Positions 26,548 to 34,851 of a stretch of DNA of 64,000 bases are shown here, in pieces. A program made the position numbers and the translations under genes. Origin of the DNA: CAZWVI01 sp964637165 (GTDB lineage Bacteria > Planctomycetota > UBA1135); the NCBI GenBank assembly GCA_964637165.1, contig CAZWVI010000002.1:124001-188000 (forward strand), in the 5' to 3' direction. The notes under the pieces are model-generated. The model ran no database searches and was not told where the DNA came from. It saw nothing but the letters and a program-made list of their open reading frames with translations. How positions within the stretch are numbered: position 1 is the stretch's first letter; every line of letters starts with the position of its first letter.

Positions 26548-27549
26548 ATGACTGTTGAAGCTCCCACCTACAAAAAGAAGGATTTCGTTTCGAACCAAGA
26601 GGTCCGTTGGTGTCCCGGCTGTGGTGATTACGCCATGCTTTCAAGTATGCAAGGCGTGTTCGCCTCGCTTGGTGTTCCGAAGGAAAAGTTTGCAGTGGTT
26701 GCGGGGATTGGCTGTTCAAGTCGCCTGCCTTACTACATTGATTCTTACGGATTCCACGGGATTCACGGCCGCGCGCCGGCGATTGCCTCGGGCATTAAAG
26801 CGGCAAATCCGGATTTGGATGTGTGGATTGGAACCGGCGATGGTGATGCACTGTCGATTGGTGGTAATCACATTATTCATGCTGCTCGCCGTAACTTAAA
26901 CATGGTTGTGGTGATGTTTAATAACCGAATTTACGGTTTAACTAAGGGTCAGTACTCACCGACTACCGAGCCGGGAACCAAAACACCGTCCTCGCCATTT
27001 GGTAACTTGGACAACCCGTTCAATCCAATTAGCTTGATGTTGGGTGCCGGCGCGAGCTTTGTGGCGCGCACGGTTGATGTTCAACCAAAACACATGAAAG
27101 AAGTTTTTGCGGCGGCGCATGCGCACCAAGGATTTTCTTTCGTTGAAGTTTTGCAAAACTGTGTCATTTTTAATGACAAGGTGTTTGAGCATGTTACTGC
27201 TAAAGACATACGCAGTGACCGCCAAGTTGATTTGATTCCAGGTCAACCGATGGTTTATGGAAAGGAAAAGGATAAGGGCTTGAAAATATTGCCTAGTAGC
27301 ATAGAAGTATGCTCGGCTGAAGATGCTGATAGCTGGAATTCTTCCGGTGAAACTGGCGCAAACGCCTATCGCCTCTGCCAAGGAAGCGAAACCGGCGAAC
27401 TACCAGTACCGATTGGAGTCTTCCGTCAGGTCGATGCTCCGATTCTTGAAAACGACATTCATGCTCAAATTGCTGATGCGCGCGAGAAAATGGGGGAAGG
27501 AACCCTCGATTCATTGTTGCGGATGGGTGAAACTTGGGAAGTTGAATAA
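26548..27549 (+). CDS. korB: 2-oxoacid:ferredoxin oxidoreductase subunit beta
   Basis: The thiamine-diphosphate-binding subunit, 333 residues. Cluster ligands sit in RWCPGCGDYAML with a further Cys in GIGCSSRLPYY. The TPP motif is GTGDGDALSIGGNHIIHAAR through VMFNNRIYGLTKGQYSPT. The chosen ATG has a GAGGAG (26533-26538) nine bases upstream, which decides against an earlier in-frame TTG at 26515 inside korA. The protein ends 9 bases before nuoA, so korAB and nuo are almost certainly on one transcript. Confidence 0.94.
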   Translation: MTVEAPTYKKKDFVSNQEVRWCPGCGDYAMLSSMQGVFASLGVPKEKFAVVAGIGCSSRLPYYIDSYGFHGIHGRAPAIASGIKAANPDLDVWIGTGDGDALSIGGNHIIHAARRNLNMVVVMFNNRIYGLTKGQYSPTTEPGTKTPSSPFGNLDNPFNPISLMLGAGASFVARTVDVQPKHMKEVFAAAHAHQGFSFVEVLQNCVIFNDKVFEHVTAKDIRSDRQVDLIPGQPMVYGKEKDKGLKILPSSIEVCSAEDADSWNSSGETGANAYRLCQGSETGELPVPIGVFRQVDAPILENDIHAQIADAREKMGEGTLDSLLRMGETWEVE

Positions 27550-27558
27550 GCACCAAAC

Positions 27559-27972
27559 TTGTACTTCGATTACCTAAACGTTCTGGTATTCCTGCTTGCG
27601 GGAATGTCCTTCGTTGTCCTCAACATGGTTGTGGGCGCGTTTTTGCGACCTTCACGCAAAGACGACGAGGGCTTGGAACCGTATGAGTGTGGCGAAGAAC
27701 CGATTGGTGATAACACTTTTCGTTTCGATATTCGTTATTACACTGTAGCTTTGGTTTACGTGGTGTTTGCGGTCGAAATTGCGTTTTTGTTTCCATGGGC
27801 GCGAGTGTTAAAGGAAGCATTTGCCGATCCTGAGATTGGCGGGGTGGCCTTGTTCGAGGGGTTAATTTTCGTGGCCATTTTGTTGTTGGGCCTTGCCTAT
27901 GTATGGGTGAAGGGCGACCTCGATTGGGTGCGCAGTTTCCAAGGACAAAAAAAATTAGGTGAGGAAGAATAG
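27559..27972 (+). CDS. nuoA: NADH-quinone oxidoreductase subunit A
   Basis: A complex I membrane subunit of 137 residues with three hydrophobic helices. The conserved loop GLEPYECGEEPIGDN contains the glutamate and cysteine typical of NuoA, and FRFDIRYYTVALVYVVFAVE follows. The start appears to be TTG at 27559, nine bases after korB; no ATG is available near the true N-terminus. NuoA helps close the quinone cavity at the junction of the peripheral and membrane arms. Confidence 0.95.
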   Translation: MYFDYLNVLVFLLAGMSFVVLNMVVGAFLRPSRKDDEGLEPYECGEEPIGDNTFRFDIRYYTVALVYVVFAVEIAFLFPWARVLKEAFADPEIGGVALFEGLIFVAILLLGLAYVWVKGDLDWVRSFQGQKKLGEEE

Positions 27973-27974
27973 TT

Positions 27975-28508
27975 ATGGGTTTGCTTAACGAAAAGTTTAG
28001 TGAGAACTTAATCACCACTCGGGTGGATTGGTTATTGAATTGGGCGCGTTTAAGTTCACTTTGGCCAATGACTTTTGGTCTGGCGTGTTGCGCGATTGAA
28101 ATGATGGCGGTCGGCGCCGCACGATTTGATATTGACCGCTTTGGCGCAGGCGCATTTCGTGCGACTCCGCGTCAAGCTGACTTAATGATTGTTGCTGGAA
28201 CAGTAAACTTTAAAATGGGTGAACGGGTCAAGCGTTTGTATGACCAAATGGCCGAGCCTAAATACGTAATAGCGATGGGTGCCTGCGCCACCGGCGGCGG
28301 ACCTTACTACGAATACGGCTACACCGTAATGAAAGGTGTCGATCGAATTATTCCAGTTGATGTGTTTATTGCTGGCTGCCCGCCACGTCCGGAAGCATTG
28401 CTTGAGGGGTTGATGATGCTTCAAGAAAAAATCCGCCGGCAGGATGTTTTGATTAAACCCGAGTTTCCGCCTTTGCCTGAAACTTCAACCGAAGAAGTAG
28501 TAGCTTAA
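27975..28508 (+). CDS. nuoB: NADH-quinone oxidoreductase subunit B
   Basis: The 177-residue subunit that binds cluster N2, the last iron-sulfur centre before quinone. Ligand cysteines are visible in FGLACCAIEMMAVGA, in MGACATGGGPYY and in IAGCPPRPEALLEGL. RFGAGAFRATPRQADLMIVA is the conserved quinone-site region. The start ATG is two bases after the nuoA stop. Confidence 0.97.
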   Translation: MGLLNEKFSENLITTRVDWLLNWARLSSLWPMTFGLACCAIEMMAVGAARFDIDRFGAGAFRATPRQADLMIVAGTVNFKMGERVKRLYDQMAEPKYVIAMGACATGGGPYYEYGYTVMKGVDRIIPVDVFIAGCPPRPEALLEGLMMLQEKIRRQDVLIKPEFPPLPETSTEEVVA

Positions 28509-28512
28509 AATT

Positions 28513-29103
28513 ATGCCTGAAACCGGATGGGGCCCAATGGAGAATTTGTTCGCAGCCGCGAGCAAAGTTTGCGATTCATTAAATAGCTCCGGTTGGGAAG
28601 TTGAGTTGAATCAACCGAACTTGCCAGTGTTTGCGCCAGACGATGAGGCTAAGCGCCTTAAGAAAAAAGCGCGTGAAGAGAATCCGGAATTTGAATGGCG
28701 CGGTGACCCGTGGATTTTATTAAAGGACCACTTGGCGATTGCCGATGTTTGTCAGCACCTGCGCGATGAGCTTGGCTGGGAGCAAATAATTGATGTGACC
28801 GCCATGGATTTTGATGCTGAAGATTCAGACTTGTGCGGCGTTTACCAATTCTTGTCGCTGTCTTTGAAGGCGCGCCTAACTATTGAAGTACGCATTCCTA
28901 AAGATGCGTGCCAAATTCCAAGTGTCGCGAAAATTTATCCTGGCGCGGACTGGCACGAGCGTGAAGCTATGGAAATGTTCGGCATCACTTATGAAGGGCA
29001 CCCTGACCCGCGCAACATTTTGTTGCCAGATGCTTGGGAAGGCTTTCCTTTGCGCAAGGACTATCAGTTCCCTGATGAGTACAACGGAGTGTCATGCAAG
29101 TAG
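28513..29103 (+). CDS. nuoC: NADH-quinone oxidoreductase subunit C
   Basis: The 196-residue 30-kDa-type subunit of the peripheral arm, separate from NuoD rather than fused as in E. coli. The C-terminal signature VAKIYPGADWHEREAMEMFG, then GHPDPRNILLPDAWEGFPLR and KDYQFPDEY, is diagnostic. The N-terminal ~75 residues are less conserved and include a charged KRLKKKAREENPEFEW stretch. It overlaps nuoD by 10 bases. Confidence 0.95.
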   Translation: MPETGWGPMENLFAAASKVCDSLNSSGWEVELNQPNLPVFAPDDEAKRLKKKAREENPEFEWRGDPWILLKDHLAIADVCQHLRDELGWEQIIDVTAMDFDAEDSDLCGVYQFLSLSLKARLTIEVRIPKDACQIPSVAKIYPGADWHEREAMEMFGITYEGHPDPRNILLPDAWEGFPLRKDYQFPDEYNGVSCK

Positions 29104-30245
29104 CCGATAACGAACGTCTAGTTGAACTTGATGTCCGGACTCAGGATGTTGAAATCAATATGGGACCACAACACCCGGCTACCCACGGGGTGTTGCGAGT
29201 TTTGCTGCGCGCCGATGGCGAAATCTTGACCGGTGCCCAATCCCACTTGGGATATCTGCACCGCTGCGCTGAAAAGATTGGCGAGAACGTTGATTGGATT
29301 CAGTACTTGCCGTACACCGATCGCTACGACTACCTATCAGCGATGAATAACAATCTTGGTTATTCTTTAGCGGTAGAAAAATTGTTGGGTCAAGATGCAC
29401 CACCCCGCGCTCAATATCTGCGCGTGATACTCGCCGAATTAAACCGTATCGCCAGCCACTTGGTCGCGGTCGGAACTTACGGATTAGACATTGGTGCATT
29501 TACTCCCTTCTTTTACGCATTGCGTGAACGCGAAACGATTCTTGATCTTTTCGAAAAGATTTGCGGCGCGCGCTTGACTTATACATTTATCCGTCCAGGT
29601 GGATTAATGAACGATGCGCCCGAAGGTTGGTTAGAACAAGTTGCCGAGTTCTGTGAAATTCTCGATGAGAAGTGGCTTGATTACTGGAACTTGTTGGTTG
29701 AAAATAAAATCTTCATCGAACGTACTGCAAATGTTGGTGTGGTTAATGAGGAGCAAGCGATTGCTTGGGGCTGTACGGGTCCAATGCTGCGCGGCTCTGG
29801 AGTTGATTGGGATTTGCGTCGCGACCAACCCTACTTGGTTTACGACGAGCTTGATTTCGATGTGATTGTCGGCAAAGGCTATCGCGGTGAAGTCGGCGAT
29901 TGTTTTGACCGCAACTACGTGCGTATGTTTGAAATGGTGCAATCGAATCGCATGATCAAACAATGTTTAGCCCAGATGCCTAAAGGTGAAGTGCAAAACG
30001 AAAATGTTGGCATGACATTGCAAGTACCACCGGGTCGTGCTTATGTTGGAATTGAAAATCCACGCGGCGAACTCGGTCACTGGCTGGTCAGTAACGGCGA
30101 CAAGATTGCCAAGCGTTGCCGGGTGCGTGCTCCTTCATTCGTAAACTTAGCCTTAGTTGAGCATATGTTGCCAGGTTGCATGTTGGCAGATGCCGCTGCA
30201 ATTATTGGCTCAGTTGATATCGTAATCGGAGAAACCGACCGATGA
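29094..30245 (+). CDS. nuoD: NADH-quinone oxidoreductase subunit D
   Basis: The 49-kDa-type subunit, 383 residues, which forms the quinone-binding pocket with NuoB. Diagnostic stretches are INMGPQHPATHGVLRVLLR, LHRCAEKIGENVDWIQYLPY, RILAELNRIASHLVAVGTY-type sequence, TYTFIRPGGLMND and the C-terminal IIGSVDIVIGETDR. The ATG lies inside the end of nuoC with GGAG (29086-29089) at good spacing. In canonical 14-gene operons nuoE, F and G follow here; instead nuoH follows at once with a 4-base overlap. Confidence 0.97.
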   Translation: MQVADNERLVELDVRTQDVEINMGPQHPATHGVLRVLLRADGEILTGAQSHLGYLHRCAEKIGENVDWIQYLPYTDRYDYLSAMNNNLGYSLAVEKLLGQDAPPRAQYLRVILAELNRIASHLVAVGTYGLDIGAFTPFFYALRERETILDLFEKICGARLTYTFIRPGGLMNDAPEGWLEQVAEFCEILDEKWLDYWNLLVENKIFIERTANVGVVNEEQAIAWGCTGPMLRGSGVDWDLRRDQPYLVYDELDFDVIVGKGYRGEVGDCFDRNYVRMFEMVQSNRMIKQCLAQMPKGEVQNENVGMTLQVPPGRAYVGIENPRGELGHWLVSNGDKIAKRCRVRAPSFVNLALVEHMLPGCMLADAAAIIGSVDIVIGETDR

Positions 30246-31276
30246 TTGAAAACCTCTTCTTCGCTGTTATTGGTTTCGCGATTTGGATGGGTTTAGTCTC
30301 AGTGATCGCGATTGTGGCGGTGTGGCTTGAGCGAAAAATTGCCGGCCACATTCAAGTTCGCTTTGGACCAATGTATGTTGGCGGTTGGCACGGGTGGGCT
30401 CAATCCTTGGCCGATGGAATTAAATTAATTTTGAAGGAAGATGTCATCTTGAAAGATGCCGATCGCCCTTTATTTAAACTCGCACCATCAATTGTATTGG
30501 GCGCAGCGATGGCGGCTTTTGTGGCGGTGCCACTTGGCCCCGGAATTGTTGCGGCTGATATCGATTTAGGAATCTTCTTTATTCTTTCGGTAACTTCTCT
30601 GTGCACCATCGGCGTCCTTATGGCCGGTTGGGGTTCTTACAACAAGTGGAGTCTTTACGGCGCGATGCGCGAAGCGGCGCAGGTCGCTTCCTATGAAATT
30701 CCACTTGGCCTTTCATTGATGATGCCAGTTATGTACTACGGCACTTTTTCATTAAGTACTGCCGCCGAAGCCCAGTCAGGGTGGGGCGGAATGCATTGGT
30801 ATTTGTTCAGTGATTCATTTTGGTTGGCGATTCCATCTTTTATTCTGTTTTATACTGCAGCCCTAGCTGAAACGAAACGCGCCCCATTCGATTTGCCCGA
30901 ATCAGAATCGGAATTGGTCGCAGGTTTTCATACGGAATATTCTGGGATCCGTTTTTCCTTCTTCTTCATGGAAGAATACGCCGCGATGTTCTTGATGTCG
31001 GCGGTCGGCACCGCCTTCTGGTTCGGCGGCTGGAACTTCCCAGGTCTTTACTTGCTGGAAGGAACACTTCTTTATTACCCAATCGCAATTGCAATTTTTG
31101 TAACTAAGGCAATGTTCTTAGTGATGACAATGATGTGGGTGCGGTGGACGGTTCCGCGGATTCGCATCGACCAAGTAATGACTGTCGGTTACAAGTACTT
31201 GACACCACTCTGCCTCATCCTAATTCTGTTCGCCTCAGTTTGGGAATACTTAAAAGCAATGGTGTTCACCGGATAA
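30242..31276 (+). CDS. nuoH: NADH-quinone oxidoreductase subunit H
   Basis: The 344-residue membrane subunit at the quinone-chamber entrance, with about eight transmembrane helices. Family motifs are WLERKIAGHIQVRFGPMYVG, GSYNKWSLYGAMREAAQVAS-type sequence, ALAETKRAPFDLPESESELV, AGFHTEYSGIRFSFFFMEEY and WVRWTVPRIRIDQVM. The start overlaps the nuoD stop (ATGA). Confidence 0.97.
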   Translation: MIENLFFAVIGFAIWMGLVSVIAIVAVWLERKIAGHIQVRFGPMYVGGWHGWAQSLADGIKLILKEDVILKDADRPLFKLAPSIVLGAAMAAFVAVPLGPGIVAADIDLGIFFILSVTSLCTIGVLMAGWGSYNKWSLYGAMREAAQVASYEIPLGLSLMMPVMYYGTFSLSTAAEAQSGWGGMHWYLFSDSFWLAIPSFILFYTAALAETKRAPFDLPESESELVAGFHTEYSGIRFSFFFMEEYAAMFLMSAVGTAFWFGGWNFPGLYLLEGTLLYYPIAIAIFVTKAMFLVMTMMWVRWTVPRIRIDQVMTVGYKYLTPLCLILILFASVWEYLKAMVFTG

Positions 31277-31280
31277 TCTC

Positions 31281-31877
31281 ATGAGCAATAACTTGTTAGA
31301 ACCGGAAGGTCGCGCCAATCAGCGAAGTTGGTGGGGCAATATTGTGGATGCTTTTAATTCCACAGTAGCTGGAATGAAAATTACTTGGCGGCACCTTTGG
31401 TCGAAGCCAGTAACTGTTCAATACCCCGATGAGAAACCGCAAATTGATGGTCGTTATCGTGGCGTTCATTACCTAGAGCAAGATCTGTGCATTTATTGCC
31501 AAGCTTGTGCTAAAGCATGCCCAGTCGATTGCATCGAAATGGTCGCTGACCGGCACGGCAAAGAGTTGGAGTGGCAACAATTCACTTTGGATTACCAAAA
31601 GTGCATGTTCTGCGAATTGTGTGTTTACCCGTGCCCAAAGGATTGCATCCACATGGGTGACGAGTATGTTTACGTTTCTGAAGACCGCACTGATTTGGTT
31701 AAGGAATTGTTGACTTACACAGGCTTGACCGAAGAACAAAAAGTTCGCATTGCTGAGGCTGAAGCCAAGAAGGCCGCCAAGAAGGCTGCGGCCGCGGCCA
31801 AGAAAGCCGCAGCGGCTGCCGAAGCCGCCAAGCAAGAATCAGCAGACTCAAAGCCGGAGGATAAAACAGATGGGTGA
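31281..31877 (+). CDS. nuoI: NADH-quinone oxidoreductase subunit I with Ala/Lys-rich tail
   Basis: The 198-residue subunit carrying clusters N6a and N6b. Two ferredoxin motifs are intact: CIYCQACAKACPVDC and CMFCELCVYPCPKDC. In this complex it is the most plausible entry point for electrons from ferredoxin. The last ~45 residues are a low-complexity tail of alternating Ala and Lys (EAKKAAKKAAAAAKKAAAAA) ending in acidic KPEDKTDG, not part of the usual NuoI. It overlaps the nuoJ start by 8 bases. Confidence 0.95.
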   Translation: MSNNLLEPEGRANQRSWWGNIVDAFNSTVAGMKITWRHLWSKPVTVQYPDEKPQIDGRYRGVHYLEQDLCIYCQACAKACPVDCIEMVADRHGKELEWQQFTLDYQKCMFCELCVYPCPKDCIHMGDEYVYVSEDRTDLVKELLTYTGLTEEQKVRIAEAEAKKAAKKAAAAAKKAAAAAEAAKQESADSKPEDKTDG

Positions 31878-32379
31878 AATAACGGCATTCTGGTTTTTCG
31901 CAATTCTCACAATTGGATGCGCACTGCTTTCCTTGTTCCACCGCAACGTTGTGCATAGCGCGTTTGCCTTGATGGGAACATTGGTTGGAGTCGCTGGATT
32001 GTTTTTGTGTTTAGGAGCCGACTTCTTGGCAATGACCCAAATCTTGGTTTATGCCGGTGGTATTTTAGTTTTAATCCTGTTTGGATTAATGCTAACCAAG
32101 CCCGAGCCTAACGAACGTAAGCTTGGAAAGATCTGGGGAAATTTTGCGCTACTTGCAGTAATCGCAATGTTGTTCCGCGAAAAGTGGACAGGTACTTGGA
32201 ATCAAATCGCCAGCGAAGACTTGGCGACACCCGTGGCCACCGCGCGCGAAATCGGCTTAGAGCTTTTGCGTCGCGATTCATGGTTGTTAGCCTTTGAATT
32301 TGCCTCGGTGATTTTGTTGGCCGCACTAATCGGTTCAGTTTACATTGCGCGCCGTCGCTTTAACCGAGGAGAAATGTAA
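31870..32379 (+). CDS. nuoJ: NADH-quinone oxidoreductase subunit J
   Basis: A 169-residue membrane subunit with about five helices. The start is the ATG reading MGEITAFWFFAILTIGCALL, lying in the end of nuoI; upstream sequence in the same frame is only the out-of-frame shadow of the Ala/Lys tail. Typical NuoJ sequences are HRNVVHSAFALMGTLVGVAG, FLAMTQILVYAGGILVLILF and the C-terminal LIGSVYIARRR. Its TAA shares one base with the nuoK ATG. Confidence 0.93.
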   Translation: MGEITAFWFFAILTIGCALLSLFHRNVVHSAFALMGTLVGVAGLFLCLGADFLAMTQILVYAGGILVLILFGLMLTKPEPNERKLGKIWGNFALLAVIAMLFREKWTGTWNQIASEDLATPVATAREIGLELLRRDSWLLAFEFASVILLAALIGSVYIARRRFNRGEM

Positions 32380-32690
32380 TGGGACTTTCCGCTTACCTTT
32401 CCGTTGCCGCATTACTTTTTATCATCGGCTTGGTGATGGTTGCCTCGCGCAGGAATTTAATTTACGTTCTAATGGGACTTGAATTAATTCTTAACGCCGC
32501 CAACATTAACTTTATTGCATTCAATCGTTTTAACCCAGATGCGGCAACCAACTTGGACGGCAACTTGGCTGCTATGTTTGTAATAATCCTCGCCGCTGCC
32601 GAAGCAGCAATTGCTCTGGCGATTGTTTTAAACGTTTACTCTCTGTTCGACACTGTACGCCCCGATGACATCGACGGCATGAAAGACTGA
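32379..32690 (+). CDS. nuoK: NADH-quinone oxidoreductase subunit K
   Basis: A 103-residue subunit with three helices. LIYVLMGLELILNAANINFI contains the conserved membrane glutamate of the proton channel, and AAAEAAIALAIVLNVYSLF holds the second. Length and layout are standard for NuoK. Confidence 0.96.
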   Translation: MGLSAYLSVAALLFIIGLVMVASRRNLIYVLMGLELILNAANINFIAFNRFNPDAATNLDGNLAAMFVIILAAAEAAIALAIVLNVYSLFDTVRPDDIDGMKD

Positions 32691-32691
32691 T

Positions 32692-34839
32692 ATGTTTATT
32701 CCATCTGAAGAACACGGGCTTTCATCAAACGCTTGGGCATGGCTGATGGCGGTGCCATTATTGCCACTTGCTGGATGGTTGTTGCAAGTTTTCTTTGGCC
32801 GCAAATTTCCACGCCAAGGCGACTGGTTGCCAACCACCACCATGGCCGCCGCCGCAGGAATTGCCATCTGGCACTTCATTCAAGTATTGGGCATGCACGC
32901 CGAACCGGCCGCCGGTGAATGGTTAGTTAATCATTTATCCAACGCGCCAAGCTGGAAATTCTTTTCGAGCAATCCTGATTTCACAACCGGTCTTGCTGGA
33001 TTTAAGGCTGGATTCCTTTACGACAACCTCTCGGCATCATTGCTGGCGATGGTCGCATTGGTTTCCTTCTTAGTGCATTTATTCTCAGCCGGATATATGC
33101 AAGGGGATAGCCGCTACAACATCTTCTTCTCCAACCTGTCGCTGTTTAGTTTTGCGATGTTGGGGCTGGTACTTAGCGACAATTTATTCTTCTTCTTTGT
33201 CTTCTGGGAAATTATGGGTTTGTGCTCTTACTTGTTGATTGGCCACTTGGCCCTCGACAAAAAAGCACCACGCCAACAAGCTGCTTGGGCAAGCCTTAAA
33301 GCCTTCATGACCACGCGGATTGGCGATGTCTGTTTATTCATCGGTATGATGATGATGTGGAAAGCCTTTGGCACACTAAGTTTTAGTGGCTTGTACGCCG
33401 CCGTTAGTGAACATGTTGCAGCCAACGGTTGGAATGGCTTATCTGCCGATGGTGAAAACCTTCACCTAACCGCCGCCGGAGTAATGATGTTCCTCGGTGC
33501 AGTTGGTAAATCAGCGCAGTTCCCGCTGCACGTGTGGTTGCCAGATGCCATGGAAGGTCCAACTCCAGTTAGCGCAATGATCCACGCCGCAACCATGGTT
33601 GCGGCCGGTGTTTACCTAACTGGTCGAATCTTTCTGTTGATGTCTCCCGAAGCGCAATTAGTGGTTGCACTGATTGGTGGCTTTACCGCCATCTTTGCCG
33701 CGACCATTGGTATCACTCAATTCGACATTAAAAAGGTTCTAGCTTATTCAACCATTTCACAACTCGGCTACATGATTTGTGCAATCGGAGTTGGCGGAGT
33801 CGCGGCCGGCTTATTTCACATGCTAACTCACGCTTTCTTCAAGGCGTGTTTGTTCCTTGGCTCCGGCTCAGTTATTCACGGCTGCCACCATGAACAAGAC
33901 ATGCGCAAGATGGGGGGCTTACGCAAAAAAATGCCAATCACATGGATAACCATGTTGGTTAGTACTTTGGCAATTTCAGGCGTACCATTTTTCGCTGGTT
34001 ACTATTCCAAAGATGCCATCATTGCGAAAACATTAGAACGCAGTATGGTTGAAGGAAGTTGGCTGTGGTCAGCGCCCTTCTACTTGTTAGTAGCCGCCGC
34101 AGCGATTACCGCCTTCTATATGTTCCGTCTGATTTTTATGACCTTCCATGGTGAGGCGCGTAGCCATTCATCTGAAGAAGCCCATGAATCACCGTGGACT
34201 ATGACCGTGCCGTTGATGGTGCTTGGTTTGCTCGCAATTCTCGGTGGAAAGTTCTGGATCTTAGATCCACTCCATGCAATTTCTGGTGGGGAGCACCCAT
34301 GGTTCTTGCACCTAGTCGCCAACCCAATTGGATTTGGTGCCGCGGCCGTGAACGTAACTGAAACTCAAGTGCACCATGCTCACCATAGTGCAATGATTAT
34401 TAGTTTGATTGCTGCTGGGACTGGAATCTTGTTGGCCTGCTTGTTCTACCTTTGGAAAGTGTTCAACGCCGATAAATTGGCCAATGCCCTTGGCGCTTTA
34501 TACCGCTTAGTATTGGACAAGTATCGCTTCGATGAACTTTACCAAAAGACTTTCATCCGTTGGACTACCCAGCTAAGTACTTTGCTTTACTGGGTCGACC
34601 GCAACATCATCGATGGGGTGGTCAATGGAGTCGGTGCAATCATGCATGGCTTCAGCAAACTCTCTGCCGCCGCCGATCGCAACATCGTCGATGGTCTAGT
34701 TAATTTGGTTGGCGAAACTACGGTTTCCGCCGGCCAACTTGTGCGCCGGTTACAGACCGGCCGCATTCAGCAATACGCGTACATGACCTTTGTCGGTGTC
34801 GCGCTAATCGCCGCAGTCGTTCTGTTGGAACTCATCTAA
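32692..34839 (+). CDS. nuoL: NADH-quinone oxidoreductase subunit L
   Basis: The distal antiporter-like proton-pumping subunit, 715 residues. It has FFFVFWEIMGLCSYLLIGHL, QFPLHVWLPDAMEGPTPVSA, IHAATMVAAGVYLTGR, KKVLAYSTISQLGYMICAIG and THAFFKACLFLGSGSVIHG. The C-terminal part carries the long lateral-helix region and a final membrane helix (QYAYMTFVGVALIAAVVLLE). A His/Ser-rich loop (GEARSHSSEEAHESP) lies near residue 490. Confidence 0.97.
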   Translation: MFIPSEEHGLSSNAWAWLMAVPLLPLAGWLLQVFFGRKFPRQGDWLPTTTMAAAAGIAIWHFIQVLGMHAEPAAGEWLVNHLSNAPSWKFFSSNPDFTTGLAGFKAGFLYDNLSASLLAMVALVSFLVHLFSAGYMQGDSRYNIFFSNLSLFSFAMLGLVLSDNLFFFFVFWEIMGLCSYLLIGHLALDKKAPRQQAAWASLKAFMTTRIGDVCLFIGMMMMWKAFGTLSFSGLYAAVSEHVAANGWNGLSADGENLHLTAAGVMMFLGAVGKSAQFPLHVWLPDAMEGPTPVSAMIHAATMVAAGVYLTGRIFLLMSPEAQLVVALIGGFTAIFAATIGITQFDIKKVLAYSTISQLGYMICAIGVGGVAAGLFHMLTHAFFKACLFLGSGSVIHGCHHEQDMRKMGGLRKKMPITWITMLVSTLAISGVPFFAGYYSKDAIIAKTLERSMVEGSWLWSAPFYLLVAAAAITAFYMFRLIFMTFHGEARSHSSEEAHESPWTMTVPLMVLGLLAILGGKFWILDPLHAISGGEHPWFLHLVANPIGFGAAAVNVTETQVHHAHHSAMIISLIAAGTGILLACLFYLWKVFNADKLANALGALYRLVLDKYRFDELYQKTFIRWTTQLSTLLYWVDRNIIDGVVNGVGAIMHGFSKLSAAADRNIVDGLVNLVGETTVSAGQLVRRLQTGRIQQYAYMTFVGVALIAAVVLLELI

Positions 34840-34851
34840 GCGTTTCTCAAA

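Noticed and set aside
31750..31869. Upstream extension of nuoJ in its frame
   Set aside because: The extra residues are only the frame-shifted shadow of the nuoI Ala/Lys tail; the NuoJ N-terminus fits ATG 31870.
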